Below are positions 18,343 to 28,302 of a stretch of DNA of 64,000 nt, one piece after another (position 1 is the first letter of the stretch; every line of letters starts with the position of its first letter). Origin of the DNA: Algoriphagus aestuarii (GTDB taxonomy: Bacteria > Bacteroidota > Bacteroidia > Cytophagales > Cyclobacteriaceae); the NCBI GenBank assembly GCA_017051695.1, contig JAFIDK010000002.1, forward strand, positions 434,001 through 498,000, read 5' to 3'. The notes beneath the pieces were generated by a model, which had not been told where the DNA came from, did no database searches, and was given only the letters and a program-made list of their open reading frames with translations. The position numbers and the translations under genes are program-made.

Positions 18343-18354
18343 ACCCAAAATAAT

Positions 18355-19050
18355 ATGATCAATAAAACGGTAAAAGATGCCCTGGAAGCGGTAGCAGATA
18401 TTCCTACCGGTGCTTTTCTGATGATGGGCGGATTTGGGCTTTCCGGAATTCCCGAAAACTGTATCTCAGCCCTACTCCAACGGGATATTAAGGATTTGAC
18501 CATCGTTTCAAATAATGCAGGTGTGGATGATTTTGGTATCGGATTACTTCTCAAAAAGAGAATGGTCAAGAAGATGATTTCAAGCTATGTGGGCGAAAAT
18601 GCAGAGTTTGAGAGACAATTACTTCAAGGTGAATTGGAAGTGGAGTTAATTCCGCAAGGTACTTTGGCAGAAAGAGTCCGTGCCGGTGGAGCTGGAATTC
18701 CGGCTTTTTTTACTCCTGCAGGTGTGGGAACGGAAGTGGCTGAGGGAAAAGAAATCCGTGAATTTGATGGAAAACACTATTTAATGGAAACAGCTCTAAA
18801 GGCTGATTTTTCTATTATAAAGGCTTGGAAAGGTGATACTGCCGGAAATTTGATCTTTAAAGGAACCGCAAGGAATTTTAATCCAATCATGGCTGCAGCA
18901 GGCAAAATTTGTATTGCAGAAGTGGAAGAATTGGTAGAAGTAGGTGGTTTGGATCCCAATCAAATTCATACACCTGGGATTTATGTTCAGCGTATTTTTC
19001 AAGGAAAAGACTACGAGAAAAGAATTGAACAAAGAACTGTAAGCAATTAA
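18355..19050 (+). CDS. scoA: 3-oxoacid CoA-transferase subunit A
   Basis: Alpha subunit of a succinyl-CoA:3-ketoacid type CoA transferase. The [11 protein letters not shown] motif lies at about residues 23-33, and [11 protein letters not shown] at about 118-128. 231 aa is typical. Subunit B follows after 11 nt. The usual role is acetoacetate activation or release; the exact acid cannot be told from sequence. Confidence 0.93.
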   Translation: MINKTVKDALEAVADIPTGAFLMMGGFGLSGIPENCISALLQRDIKDLTIVSNNAGVDDFGIGLLLKKRMVKKMISSYVGENAEFERQLLQGELEVELIPQGTLAERVRAGGAGIPAFFTPAGVGTEVAEGKEIREFDGKHYLMETALKADFSIIKAWKGDTAGNLIFKGTARNFNPIMAAAGKICIAEVEELVEVGGLDPNQIHTPGIYVQRIFQGKDYEKRIEQRTVSN

Positions 19051-19061
19051 TCCCGAAAGCC

Positions 19062-19721
19062 ATGTTAAGTAAAAATCAAATCGCTCAACGAATCGCCAAA
19101 GAGGTGAAGAATGGGCAGTATATAAATCTGGGAATAGGAATACCTACCTTGGTTGCTAATTATATTCCCGATAATCTAGAGGTAGTCCTGCAATCAGAAA
19201 ATGGGTTGCTTGGGATTGGACCTTTTCCTAAAGAAGAAAATGTTGACCCGGATTTAATCAATGCCGGAAAGCAGACCATAACCATGCTGAAAGGCTCAGT
19301 ATTGTTTAATTCGGCAGAGTCTTTTGCCATGATTCGAGGAGGTCATGTGCATTTGACGATTTTAGGGGCAATGGAAGTTTCTGAAAATGGTGATATCTCT
19401 AATTGGAAGATACCAGGGAAAATGGTAAAAGGGATGGGCGGAGCGATGGATTTGGTGGCATCGGCAAAAAACATCATTGTGGCCATGCAGCATTGTTCCA
19501 AAAGCGGTGACTCGAAACTTTTGCCTGAATGCACACTCCCGATCACCGGAGTCAGATGTGTCAAAAAAATAGTCAGTGATCTGGCTGTCCTTGAAGTCTC
19601 TCCTACTGGTGGTTTTATTTTAAAAGAAAGAGCCCCTGGTGTCAGTGTAGAAGAAATAATGGCCAAAACATCAGGGAAATTAATCATTGAAGGTGAAGTT
19701 CCTGAGATGGTTTTTGATTAA
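19062..19721 (+). CDS. scoB: 3-oxoacid CoA-transferase subunit B
   Basis: Beta subunit carrying the catalytic glutamate in SENGLLGIG (about residues 46-54) that forms the enzyme-CoA thioester. The glycine-rich IGIPTLVANYIP block near residue 25 and the C-terminal GGFILKERAPG are family features. 219 aa. Paired with scoA. Confidence 0.93.
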   Translation: MLSKNQIAQRIAKEVKNGQYINLGIGIPTLVANYIPDNLEVVLQSENGLLGIGPFPKEENVDPDLINAGKQTITMLKGSVLFNSAESFAMIRGGHVHLTILGAMEVSENGDISNWKIPGKMVKGMGGAMDLVASAKNIIVAMQHCSKSGDSKLLPECTLPITGVRCVKKIVSDLAVLEVSPTGGFILKERAPGVSVEEIMAKTSGKLIIEGEVPEMVFD

Positions 19722-19779
19722 ATAAGAAAGAATTGAACTTGCTGGGTATTCTCATGGTTTACCTCAAAAATTAATACGA

Positions 19780-20121
19780 ATGAAAAAATCAGACATCAAA
19801 TTTCAAATAGAATTAGACGAGAAAAGCCTTCCAAAAGCGATCACATGGGATGCGTCAGATAAAGAGGGGGAAGGCCTTGAATCCACCAAAAGTATCAGTC
19901 TGAATATTTGGGATAACCTGAACCAAAGTACCCTTCGGATTGATCTATGGACTGAAGATATGTCCGTCGTAGAGATGAAGAGATTTTATATCGATGTTCT
20001 CGGAGGGATGGGTCAAACCATACTGAACAGTACTGGAGATGAATATATGTCTGAAGAAATAAAAGATCTCTGTGACAGGCTTGTAAGGCATGTCAACGAA
20101 GAAAACGGAAAAATTCAATAA
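19780..20121 (+). CDS. gldC: Gliding motility protein GldC
   Basis: A 113-aa cytoplasmic protein with a beta-rich N-terminal half (KFQIELDEKSLPKAITW) and an acidic helical C-terminus ending LCDRLVRHV, as in GldC. The gene is found with gliding/type IX secretion genes in Bacteroidota, but its biochemical role is unknown. It is followed by a clear terminator. Confidence 0.85.
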   Translation: MKKSDIKFQIELDEKSLPKAITWDASDKEGEGLESTKSISLNIWDNLNQSTLRIDLWTEDMSVVEMKRFYIDVLGGMGQTILNSTGDEYMSEEIKDLCDRLVRHVNEENGKIQ

Positions 20122-20141
20122 ATAATCTGTAAACACAATTT

Positions 20142-20170
20142 AAAAGCCCATGATTTCATGGGCTTTTTTT
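20142..20170 (+). terminator. Terminator after gldC
   Basis: Stem agcccatga (20145-20153) and tcatgggct (20156-20164) followed by a run of T. It closes the ftsX-to-gldC transcription unit. Confidence 0.9.
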
Positions 20171-20445
20171 GCTTGATCTAGGTCAATAAAAAAAAAGTAC
20201 TTTTTTGGAATTTTTAACAAAATCAATTTTAGCCCAATTGATCACTAATAATACTTCGGGTTTTTTCAAATTTTCGCTATAAATAGGCTCAGTTTCCATT
20301 TTAGCCACATTTATATGATGAAACTAGCCAGTTAAAAAGTTACTGAAATCGATAATTTATTCGCTAATTAGGATAAATTTCGGCTACAAAATAAGCTTAA
20401 TCACCTTATTTAAGACCCTTACCTACATTATAAAAAACATCTATT
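20171..20445. other. Upstream region of the TonB receptor
   Basis: 275 nt without a gene, very A/T-rich. I found no full TTTG/TAnnTTTG pair; the nearest -7-like word is taaatttcg at about 20374 with no partner. The promoter of the receptor may depend on an alternative sigma factor or an activator. Confidence 0.4.
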
Positions 20446-23400
20446 ATGATCAATTCTACTCATGCTAAAATGCGGGTAGTGTTTCTGTTGTTCTTTCTAG
20501 TTTCCATTTGTTCGAGCAGAGTTTTGGCTCAAACAGTAGTTTCCGGAACCATCACAGATACAGATACCAAAGAGACTTTAGTCGGTGTCAACATTCTGGT
20601 AAAAGGAAAAGTCATTGGGACAATTTCCGATTTGTCAGGGAAGTACACCTTAAGTGTTCAGCAAGAACCTCCCTTTGTGCTGGTTTTCTCCATGGTTGGC
20701 TACAATTCCCAGGAAATTGAAATCACAGGAGGTACTAGCAATCTTGATATTCAAATGTCAGAAACTACAATTCTGGGGCAAGAAGTAGTAGTTTCTGCTT
20801 CTAGAGTCGAAGAAAGTGTCCTTCAATCTCCTGTTTCCGTGGAGAAATTAGATATCATAGCAATTCGGGATGCACCTCAGGCAAACTTTTATGATGCCCT
20901 GAATAACATGAAAGGTGTGGAAATGAGCACCCAATCATTAACCTTCAAGTCATTTAATACCAGAGGATTTAATGCAAATGGAAACGTCAGAACAGTGCAG
21001 TTGATCGATGGAATGGACAACCAGGCTCCAGGTCTGAATTTCTCTGTAGGTAATATTGTAGGTATCTCTGAACTTGACTTGGAAAGTGTTGAGTTATTGC
21101 CGGGGGCATCTTCTGCCCTTTATGGCCCAAATGCCATCAACGGTATCTTATTGATGAATTCAAAAAGTCCTTTCCTGTATCAAGGTCTTTCTGCAAATGT
21201 AAAGACAGGGATCATGGACGAGGGAAATAGATCCAATCCTACTACTGGATTTTATAATTTCAGTGCTCGCTACGCAAAAGCTATCAGTGATAAGTTTGCA
21301 TTTAAAGTGAACTTCGAATACCTAAAGGCTGACGATTGGCAAGCAAATGATTTCAGGGACCAATCTCTTCTGAATGGCTCTACTATTGAAACCGGAACCA
21401 GTTTAAATAATCCTGCCTATAATGGAGTCAACACGTATGGAGATGAGACCAATGTCAATATGCTTTCCGTTGCACAATCCATGGTAGCAGCTGGTGCACT
21501 TCCTTCTGCAGCGCTTCAATTAATTCCTAACACAGCTGTATCGAGAACAGGATACATGGAAAGGGATATAGCTGATTACGGAACGAAATCATTGAAATTC
21601 AATGCCGCCCTCCATTACAGAATCAATGACCGGGTAGAAGCTATTCTACAAGGAAATTTAGGTTATGGAACTTCAGTTTATACAGGGGCAGATAGATATT
21701 CCCTTAAAAATTTCAACATAGGTCAATACAAAGCTGAATTGAGAGGTTCAAACTGGTATTTAAGAGCCTATACTACCCAAGAGAGATCCGGTGATGCATA
21801 TGCAGTAGGTACTGCAGCACAAGGAATCAACGAAGCTTGGAAAGCAAGCACCAGATGGTTTCCGGAATACGTAGGAGCTTATGCTCAGGCCATCGGAGCT
21901 GGTCTTCCAGCTGACCAGGCACATCAGGCTGCCAGGGCTTTTGCAGATCAGGGTAGATTTATGCCAGGAACTGCTGAATTTAATAACGCCTTGGCAGATG
22001 TGACTTCCAGGCCAATTCCGGGCAATCAAAATGGCGTAGGTGCAAAGTTTGTTGATAGTAGTAATCTATATCACTTTGAAGGGTCTTACAATTTTGCGGA
22101 TCATATCAAGTTCGCTGAATTTGTTGTGGGAGGTAATTATAGAATTTATGACCTCAATTCAAATGGTACCATCTTCGCATTGGATGAAAATGGAGATGAA
22201 TTCAAAATCAATGAGTATGGCGGTTATATTCAAGGATCTAAGAAGCTTTTCAATGATCATTTCAAATTAACTGCCTCTGCCCGTTATGATAAAAATGAAA
22301 ATTTTGCAGGTCAATGGTCTCCAAGGGTTTCTGGTGTTTACACTGCTGGAAATCATAACTTCAGAGCTTCTTATCAAACAGGTTTCCGTATTCCAACGAA
22401 CCAAGATCAATACATTGATCTAAACACCCCTCAGGCAAGATTAATTGGTGGATTGCCACTCTTTGCTGATCGGTACAATCTAAATGCAAATCCCGGTTAT
22501 ACCTTGGCCAATGTGACCAATTACGGTGCAGCGGTTTTGGCAGATACAGATCCTAGTTCTCCTGTTTATCAGCAAAGTATTCAGCAGGCAACCCAAATCG
22601 CAATTCAGCAAGCCACTGAATTTGTTACTGGACAGGTTCAAGCAGGTATCATCCCACCAAATGAAGCTCCTGCAGCGATTGCTGCTTTGGTTCCTACTTT
22701 GGTTCCAGGGATAGCAGCACAATTGGTTCCTTTAAATGCAGCTGGTGCCAATACCGATAAACTTCAACCTTATGAAATCAAGGAATTTAAGCCTGAGAGA
22801 GTCAAGTCATTTGAAGTGGGGTACAAAGGCATTTGGGGAAATAAACTTTTGGTAGATGCCTATGCTTACTTCAATAGATTCGAAAACTTCAATGGTAGCC
22901 AAGTACTTGTTCAAGACGCTACCGATGCAGGCCTAGCTGGCCCTAATCCGATTACGGGTTTGAATTTGATCGGAGCTATAACAGGCGCTAGAAACATTTA
23001 CTCAATGCCTGTAAACAGAACTGAGATCATCAAGTCTTGGGGATGGGCAGCTAGCTTGGATTATAAATTGCCTAAAGGATATTCCATCGGTGGTAATGTA
23101 TCTTACAACACCTTGTCCAATTTAGATGAGTTGGCAGAAACTGGTTTCCAACCAAGTTTCAATACTCCTGAATACAGATATGTTCTAAACTTCGCCAATA
23201 GAGAAGTGGTAGATAATTTTGGATTTGCTTTGGCTTACAGATGGCAAGGTGAATTTGTTTGGCAGTCTTCTTTTGTGGCGCCAGCAGTTTCTACACAGCA
23301 GCTTTCTGTGATGCCGGCTTTTGGGACTTTCGATGCCCAAATAAGCTACAAACTGAAGAGCATCAAGTCTATTTTGAAAGTAGGAGGTTCAAACTTGTTT

Positions 23401-23487
23401 AGCAAAGGGTATAGACAAGCTTGGGGGAACCCAACAGTCGGCACCATGTATTTTGTCAGCTTGACATTTGATGAGTTCTTAAACTAA
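20446..23487 (+). CDS. TonB-dependent outer-membrane receptor with carboxypeptidase-regulatory-like domain
   Basis: A 1013-aa receptor. A signal peptide (about 1-28, ending VLAQ) precedes a CarboxypepD_reg-like domain (about 30-110, GTITDTDTKETLVGVNI), then the plug (about 115-235, with LLPGASSALYGPNAINGIL) and a long beta-barrel ending in an aromatic-rich strand. No SusD-like partner follows, so it is not a canonical glycan-uptake pair. Three Ala/Gln-rich, probably helical inserts interrupt the barrel (near residues 345-365, 475-505 and 705-765), and the last is unusually hydrophobic. The ligand is not deducible. Confidence 0.9.
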   Translation: MINSTHAKMRVVFLLFFLVSICSSRVLAQTVVSGTITDTDTKETLVGVNILVKGKVIGTISDLSGKYTLSVQQEPPFVLVFSMVGYNSQEIEITGGTSNLDIQMSETTILGQEVVVSASRVEESVLQSPVSVEKLDIIAIRDAPQANFYDALNNMKGVEMSTQSLTFKSFNTRGFNANGNVRTVQLIDGMDNQAPGLNFSVGNIVGISELDLESVELLPGASSALYGPNAINGILLMNSKSPFLYQGLSANVKTGIMDEGNRSNPTTGFYNFSARYAKAISDKFAFKVNFEYLKADDWQANDFRDQSLLNGSTIETGTSLNNPAYNGVNTYGDETNVNMLSVAQSMVAAGALPSAALQLIPNTAVSRTGYMERDIADYGTKSLKFNAALHYRINDRVEAILQGNLGYGTSVYTGADRYSLKNFNIGQYKAELRGSNWYLRAYTTQERSGDAYAVGTAAQGINEAWKASTRWFPEYVGAYAQAIGAGLPADQAHQAARAFADQGRFMPGTAEFNNALADVTSRPIPGNQNGVGAKFVDSSNLYHFEGSYNFADHIKFAEFVVGGNYRIYDLNSNGTIFALDENGDEFKINEYGGYIQGSKKLFNDHFKLTASARYDKNENFAGQWSPRVSGVYTAGNHNFRASYQTGFRIPTNQDQYIDLNTPQARLIGGLPLFADRYNLNANPGYTLANVTNYGAAVLADTDPSSPVYQQSIQQATQIAIQQATEFVTGQVQAGIIPPNEAPAAIAALVPTLVPGIAAQLVPLNAAGANTDKLQPYEIKEFKPERVKSFEVGYKGIWGNKLLVDAYAYFNRFENFNGSQVLVQDATDAGLAGPNPITGLNLIGAITGARNIYSMPVNRTEIIKSWGWAASLDYKLPKGYSIGGNVSYNTLSNLDELAETGFQPSFNTPEYRYVLNFANREVVDNFGFALAYRWQGEFVWQSSFVAPAVSTQQLSVMPAFGTFDAQISYKLKSIKSILKVGGSNLFSKGYRQAWGNPTVGTMYFVSLTFDEFLN

Positions 23488-23507
23488 TCTAAATTACCCA
23501 ACAACAC

Positions 23508-23541
23508 GGCCCTTTTGAGAAGTCAAAAGGGCCTTTTTTTT
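23508..23541 (+). terminator. Terminator after TonB receptor
   Basis: Stem ggcccttttga (23508-23518) and tcaaaagggcc (23523-23533) followed by eight T. Confidence 0.92.
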
Positions 23542-23718
23542 AACTGGGATAAAATTTTTTATGGATATCCGCTATTTTACCAGATAATAGATTAAAGCGG
23601 CTTAATAAATGGTAAACTCTAGTTGTGAGGCTGCTTCGGTCATCCGTCATCGGTCTTCCAGCCAATCAAGCAAAGAAAATAAGGTAACTGGCATCATTGC
23701 GGAAAATCATAAATTTTT

Positions 23719-24576
23719 TTAAGGTTTTACTTCGTGAAAATATTCTCTGTCAAATATTCTAGAGTAAATAAAGGGAGGAATTTTATCATGATAAGGCAAT
23801 AGATCTTTTAATGTTTTGGCTTGTGATTCATGGCCTTTTATCACCTGAAGAATTCTCTTGAAGTAGGGCTGCGTAGAAATGGAGAAATCAGGTTTTGGCA
23901 AACCCTTCGATTGGTCTTTTGGATAATTCTCCTGAAAACCCTTCGAAATTTTCAGAGCTAAGTTGATTTGCTTTGGGGAAAGTGTGATCTGAAATAATTT
24001 CTTTGGAGAAAAGGAAGATTCCCCTACTCTTTCCAAAAACAAATTCTCAAGAATTAAGCCCGTTAACTGATGGTCTGGATGTCCATAAAGTCCTACTTTG
24101 GAATCATAACTGACCAGAACGTCCGGTTTAAACTGATCGATAATCCCTGAAGCTAATTTTTTCAATGAATCGACCCCGAGTTTTTCCAAACCGCTGTCTG
24201 GATTGTTCAGAAGTTCTAAATGTGAAGCTCCAATTGTTTTGGCCGAATGCTGCATTTCAAGGCTTCTGATTTCTGCCAGACGCTCGGAGGAGATCTCCCC
24301 TCCAGTATCTGCTGCCTCTCCCCTTGTTAGACAAAGCAATATCACATCATGCCCTTGATCAACCATCTTCATTAAAGTTCCGGCAACAGTGACCTCATCA
24401 TCCGGGTGAGGAAAGAATGCCAAAATGGTTTTAGGTTCGGCAGACTCAAAAAGCAGTTTATGTTGTGGAATATCTGAATTATGGAGCACTGATCTTCCGA
24501 TTAAAACCAATGAGAAAGGGATCACCACTGAAGTGATGATCCCGATCCATAAAACTAATTTGAGCTTTTTTGTCAT
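23719..24576 (-). CDS. PIG-L family deacetylase, membrane-anchored
   Basis: LmbE/PIG-L fold hydrolase removing acyl groups, usually N-acetyl from sugars. The zinc motif is HPDDE at about residues 59-63, counted from the upstream ATG at 24582, with GHPDHQ near residue 169. An N-terminal hydrophobic segment at about 9-30 suggests a signal anchor facing the periplasm. ATG 24576 overlaps the stop of the upstream HEAT/cytochrome gene as ATGA and is preferred to ATG 24582. Probably works with the upstream product; substrate unknown. Confidence 0.85.
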   Translation of the reverse strand: MTKKLKLVLWIGIITSVVIPFSLVLIGRSVLHNSDIPQHKLLFESAEPKTILAFFPHPDDEVTVAGTLMKMVDQGHDVILLCLTRGEAADTGGEISSERLAEIRSLEMQHSAKTIGASHLELLNNPDSGLEKLGVDSLKKLASGIIDQFKPDVLVSYDSKVGLYGHPDHQLTGLILENLFLERVGESSFSPKKLFQITLSPKQINLALKISKGFQENYPKDQSKGLPKPDFSISTQPYFKRILQVIKGHESQAKTLKDLLPYHDKIPPFIYSRIFDREYFHEVKP

Positions 24577-27500
24577 TCCCATTCTTTCGTCAAGGTGCTC
24601 AAGAAGCTAACCAAGTCACGAATCTCTCTTTTGCTCAGAATCCCTTTCATATCTGGCATACTGGAAGGAGAATTCTTTCTTTCAGAAATGTCGCTGTTCA
24701 AAATCAATGCTTCTGGTTTTGAGGCCTCTTTGATAACAATTCCATTTTCTTTTTCCTCTATCAATGTTCCGCTTACGGAATTGCCATTTTTCAAAGTAAG
24801 TTGTACAAAACCAAATCCTGGTGCCAAACGCTTGCTAGGCTCTATCAAAGCTTCCAAAAGCTGGGTTTTTGAGATTCTGTTGGCGACTCCGTTTAAATGC
24901 GGGCCAGCAGTGCCTCCCATGTCATCATAGCCATGGCACCGGATACACTGAGCGGCTTGATTTTGGAAAAAGATAGTTCTGCCTGTCCTAACACTTCCGC
25001 CTTCGAGTGCACCACTATATAAAGCTACCAAATCTCCATTGGTTCTTTCTTGCTGGATTTGATCATATTTTGTCTTTAAGTCTTCTGAGCCTGTTTCTGC
25101 TATGGCCTCTTCCAACTCTATCATCACCTCATTTGGTAATTTATTGGCTTTTAAGTCAGTTAACAATGTGTTCCAAAGTTCAAGTTTTGAGGAATTGGGT
25201 AGATTTCCCAGACTCAAAAGAGCTGCCTGTCTTTCCTCGATGGTTCTGTTTTGAATCACATCCTGAAGCAGGTTGACCATCAATTCTTCTGAAATATCTG
25301 TTTTAGTCAATAAGTCTAAGCCTACCACTCTTACAGCTTTAGATTTATCATTCATCGCTATCTCAATCGGTCCAGATATATTCTCAGGGATGATTTTAGA
25401 AAGCGATAAGATTGCCTCTACCCTTACCGGATCTATAGGGTCAGACTTTAGTAATGCCAATAGTTTTGGCTCTGCTTCTTTTATTTTCAATTTTCCGATA
25501 GCCTTGGCGGCAGCTATTTTTACTGTTTCGCTTCGATCAGATAAAGAATTTATCAAAGTGGTAGAAGAAGCTGCCTGGATCGGAGCCAAATCTCTTTCTA
25601 TAGCACCTCTATTTCTACCATCCACTCTATCCAAGACGGACGGCTTTGCCCAAGTACCAATGGTAGCGATTGCTTCTGCCTTCAGTACTGGTGAAATTCC
25701 AGGTTTTGAAATATATGTTTTCAGGTTTTCCAATGCTTTTGGAGTTCCAACTCGGAGGTTTGCACCAATTGCTCTTCTGATCAAGGCTTCATTTTCAAAC
25801 TTGGTACTAACCAAAAGGTCGCCTAAGGCAGGTAGCGCTGGTTCTATTGAAAAATCATCATTTATAGCTCTTGCAACCTCTGTTACGATGTATTCATCAG
25901 AATCTCCAAGGAAAGCGGTTATACCCGGTTCTGCCATTCTTCTTAAAGCCAGAACTGCACCCAACCTTACCGCTGGAGAAGGATTAGAAGCCAAAGCGAT
26001 CAAAGGTTCCTTTTTATTGATTCGGGCCAAAGCAAGGCTAGCTGCATGTCGTAAATAAGCATCTTCATCATTATTAGCTTCCAAAACAGAAACTAGACCA
26101 TTCAAAGCAGGCTCGTATGCAATTCTTCCCAATGCTTCAGAAGCAAAGAATCTCACCCGGATCTCTGAATCTGTTAAAAGTGGCAATAAAGATTCTCCTG
26201 CTTTGGAATATTTAATATCACCTAACCATTTTGCTGCCTGTGCCCGGATCTCTGGATCAGAATCCTGCAGCAATGGAATCAAAGCGTCTGCAAACTTTTG
26301 GTCTTCCATTCTTGCCAACTGGCTGATCCCTACGATTGCATGGATTCTAGCCAGCTGATTGGATTTTTGAGTTATTGCAGCTTGGAATACCTTAAAGCCA
26401 TTTTCTCCTCTTTTTGCCAATTCAAATTGAGCTTTGCGACGGATTCTCATGTCCTCATCACTTAAATATCCGCTCAATGCCTCATCGGTAAGGGTTTTGA
26501 AATCTGTTTTCATGACCTGGGCTGTTATCTTTCGAGCTTCCCAGTTTTGACCTCCCTCATCATCCAATTTCCATACTCTACCAAAATTCTTGGTATTCCA
26601 GCCCTGAATCCAGTCAGCAAAATACAGAGATCCGTCAGGACCAAAATCCAATCCAGTAGCCAAAACTCCACCCATAACTTTTTCAGTTTGGGACATTTTA
26701 AAAGTGGCTCCGTCTGGTTCTAACTTAAAGGCATGTATTCCAGAAGAAGTCGGATTCCCCACAAATGAAGCCACGAAGAATGTATTCTTCCACTTTTCAG
26801 CAAGAGCAGTTCCTGGATTGAAAACCATTCCTGTTGGTCCATTGATATAATTTTGGATGGGAGGCGTGATATAAGCTGCCTGACCTTCATGTCTTGGGAG
26901 ATACAGCTTTTCATCCATCCATACTTTATAGGTATTGTTTTCCGGATCTCTGTATTTTCCAAACTGCCAGTTGGTTCTCCAGCCTGTATCAGAGCCATTA
27001 ACCAGATATACTAATCTCTCGCTTTCTCCACCGTGGTCTCCGTCGTTATCCACTGAGATTAAATTATTGTACTGATCAAAAGTGAATTCATGGGTATTTC
27101 TGACACCCATTGCAAAAATCTCAAAATCGCTTCCATCCGGATTTGCCCGAGCGATTACACCTCTATTTGGATACTTCCATTCTGTGCCATCAGGCCCTTT
27201 TCCATTGAAACCGATATCACCAATTCCCCAATAGATTCTTCCGTCCGGACCTTGTTCTAATCCTGACATACCATGGCCACCAAATCCAATATGTATCCCA
27301 TATCCATGAGAAATGGATTCTTTTTCATCCATGATGCCATCATTGTTAGTGTCGGTAAGTCTCCAAACATCTGGTCCCACTCCGATAAATAGATTGTCTT
27401 CCAATTTTAACAATGCACCTGCCACATCGGTAGTTACATCATTAAAGTCATTGACCATCATCTGGGAATAATCAGCAAAGCCATCACCGTCTTTATCTTC

Positions 27501-27977
27501 AAGTCGGTAAAGTTCTTCACGCTCCACTGTCATATCCCTCCAATCATGGGATCCGTCTCCGTTTACATCGGCCAGCCATGTATTTTTATCAGACATTTCA
27601 GGAGAAAGAGTCTTTTGTAAAAATGATCTTTTTTCTTCGATGGTCTGGAGACTGATGGATTCGATTTCCCAGTCTTGATGACCTCGGATATCAAATTCGG
27701 AATTTTTCTGTCTGTTGGTTCTGGTATAATACAAGCTTCCATCATCTGTTACCTGAATTGAAATGGGATCGTAAACCAAAGAGTCAACCGCCCAAAGGGA
27801 AAGCTTTAAACCATCCGCTAAAGTGGGGCTTATTTGACTTTCGGCAGCTTGTGCCATGGCAGAAATCTCTTCTTTGCTAAGGTTTTTTTCTCTTAAATCG
27901 ACAGGCTCTTGTTTACTGCAGGAGTATGCAAAAGGAATGGCTGCTGCCAAGAGATATTTGGCATAGGTTTTTTTCAT
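24573..27977 (-). CDS. PVC-type heme-binding lipoprotein with dehydrogenase-like propeller and HEAT repeats
   Basis: A protein of about 1134 aa starting at ATG 27977 (an ATG at 27992 is also in frame). Lipoprotein signal with lipobox AYSC near residue 25. An N-terminal beta-propeller (about 50-480) resembles L-sorbosone/glucose dehydrogenases and contains EF-like DGDG and DTNNDG loops. HEAT-type helical repeats fill about 500-960. A C-terminal cytochrome c domain has CIRCH near residue 1009 and a Met in SSMPDM as the probable axial ligand. Such proteins are thought to oxidise sugars or alcohols in the periplasm, passing electrons through the heme. It forms an operon with PIG-L. Confidence 0.88.
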   Translation of the reverse strand: MKKTYAKYLLAAAIPFAYSCSKQEPVDLREKNLSKEEISAMAQAAESQISPTLADGLKLSLWAVDSLVYDPISIQVTDDGSLYYTRTNRQKNSEFDIRGHQDWEIESISLQTIEEKRSFLQKTLSPEMSDKNTWLADVNGDGSHDWRDMTVEREELYRLEDKDGDGFADYSQMMVNDFNDVTTDVAGALLKLEDNLFIGVGPDVWRLTDTNNDGIMDEKESISHGYGIHIGFGGHGMSGLEQGPDGRIYWGIGDIGFNGKGPDGTEWKYPNRGVIARANPDGSDFEIFAMGVRNTHEFTFDQYNNLISVDNDGDHGGESERLVYLVNGSDTGWRTNWQFGKYRDPENNTYKVWMDEKLYLPRHEGQAAYITPPIQNYINGPTGMVFNPGTALAEKWKNTFFVASFVGNPTSSGIHAFKLEPDGATFKMSQTEKVMGGVLATGLDFGPDGSLYFADWIQGWNTKNFGRVWKLDDEGGQNWEARKITAQVMKTDFKTLTDEALSGYLSDEDMRIRRKAQFELAKRGENGFKVFQAAITQKSNQLARIHAIVGISQLARMEDQKFADALIPLLQDSDPEIRAQAAKWLGDIKYSKAGESLLPLLTDSEIRVRFFASEALGRIAYEPALNGLVSVLEANNDEDAYLRHAASLALARINKKEPLIALASNPSPAVRLGAVLALRRMAEPGITAFLGDSDEYIVTEVARAINDDFSIEPALPALGDLLVSTKFENEALIRRAIGANLRVGTPKALENLKTYISKPGISPVLKAEAIATIGTWAKPSVLDRVDGRNRGAIERDLAPIQAASSTTLINSLSDRSETVKIAAAKAIGKLKIKEAEPKLLALLKSDPIDPVRVEAILSLSKIIPENISGPIEIAMNDKSKAVRVVGLDLLTKTDISEELMVNLLQDVIQNRTIEERQAALLSLGNLPNSSKLELWNTLLTDLKANKLPNEVMIELEEAIAETGSEDLKTKYDQIQQERTNGDLVALYSGALEGGSVRTGRTIFFQNQAAQCIRCHGYDDMGGTAGPHLNGVANRISKTQLLEALIEPSKRLAPGFGFVQLTLKNGNSVSGTLIEEKENGIVIKEASKPEALILNSDISERKNSPSSMPDMKGILSKREIRDLVSFLSTLTKEWE

Positions 27978-28003
27978 CTTGGGTTGAGGCATTTTATGAA
28001 ATA

Positions 28004-28022
28004 CTATTTTGTCACAAAATAG
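28004..28022. promoter_or_regulatory. 19-bp palindrome upstream of the cytochrome/PIG-L operon
   Basis: Perfect inverted repeat with 9-nt arms, ctattttgt and acaaaatag, around a single C. It lies 12-27 nt upstream of the two candidate start codons and contains a TATTTTG word on the minus strand, so it could be an operator overlapping the promoter. No T-run follows, which argues against a terminator. Confidence 0.5.
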
Positions 28023-28074
28023 GGAATTTCAATGAGTGATTTCTGCCATTAAAAAAATCATAGGGTTAAAAACA

Positions 28075-28101
28075 AAAATCCCGATCAAGGATCGGGATTT
28101 T
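28075..28101 (-). terminator. Terminator of the tRNA-Glu transcript
   Basis: Twelve-bp arms aaaatcccgatc and gatcgggatttt with a 3-nt loop, ending in T-runs on both strands. It lies 75 nt downstream of the second tRNA on the minus strand. Confidence 0.85.
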
Positions 28102-28175
28102 GTTCACTTTAACCACTAACAACCATAAAACAAAAATTAATTTAGACCAAGCGGTGATTGAGCTTTGGGTCTTAG

Positions 28176-28247
28176 TAGTCCGTACGGGAATCGAACCCGT
28201 GTTTCATCCGTGAAAGGGATGCGTCCTAACCCCTAGACGAACGGACC
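28176..28247 (-). tRNA. tRNA-Glu (TTC)
   Basis: 72 nt on the minus strand. The acceptor arm GGTCCGT/ACGGACT has a terminal G-U pair; the anticodon stem-loop is catcc-ctTTCac-ggatg; the T-loop is TTCGATT. CCA is not encoded. Identical to the second copy at 28303-28374. Confidence 0.97.
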
Positions 28248-28302
28248 ATGGGGTTGTATTACTTCAAGTTAAACAGCTAACTAATTGATATTAAGCTGTT
28301 TG

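Noticed and set aside
23542-23718. Small RNA or gene in the gap between the TonB receptor and PIG-L
   Set aside because: No open frame, promoter pair or stable hairpin beyond the receptor terminator was seen.
25273-26058. 261-codon open frame on the plus strand opposite the HEAT-repeat region
   Set aside because: It mirrors the repetitive Ala/Leu-rich HEAT coding sequence, has low-complexity composition, no domain and no start context; a shadow of the minus-strand gene.
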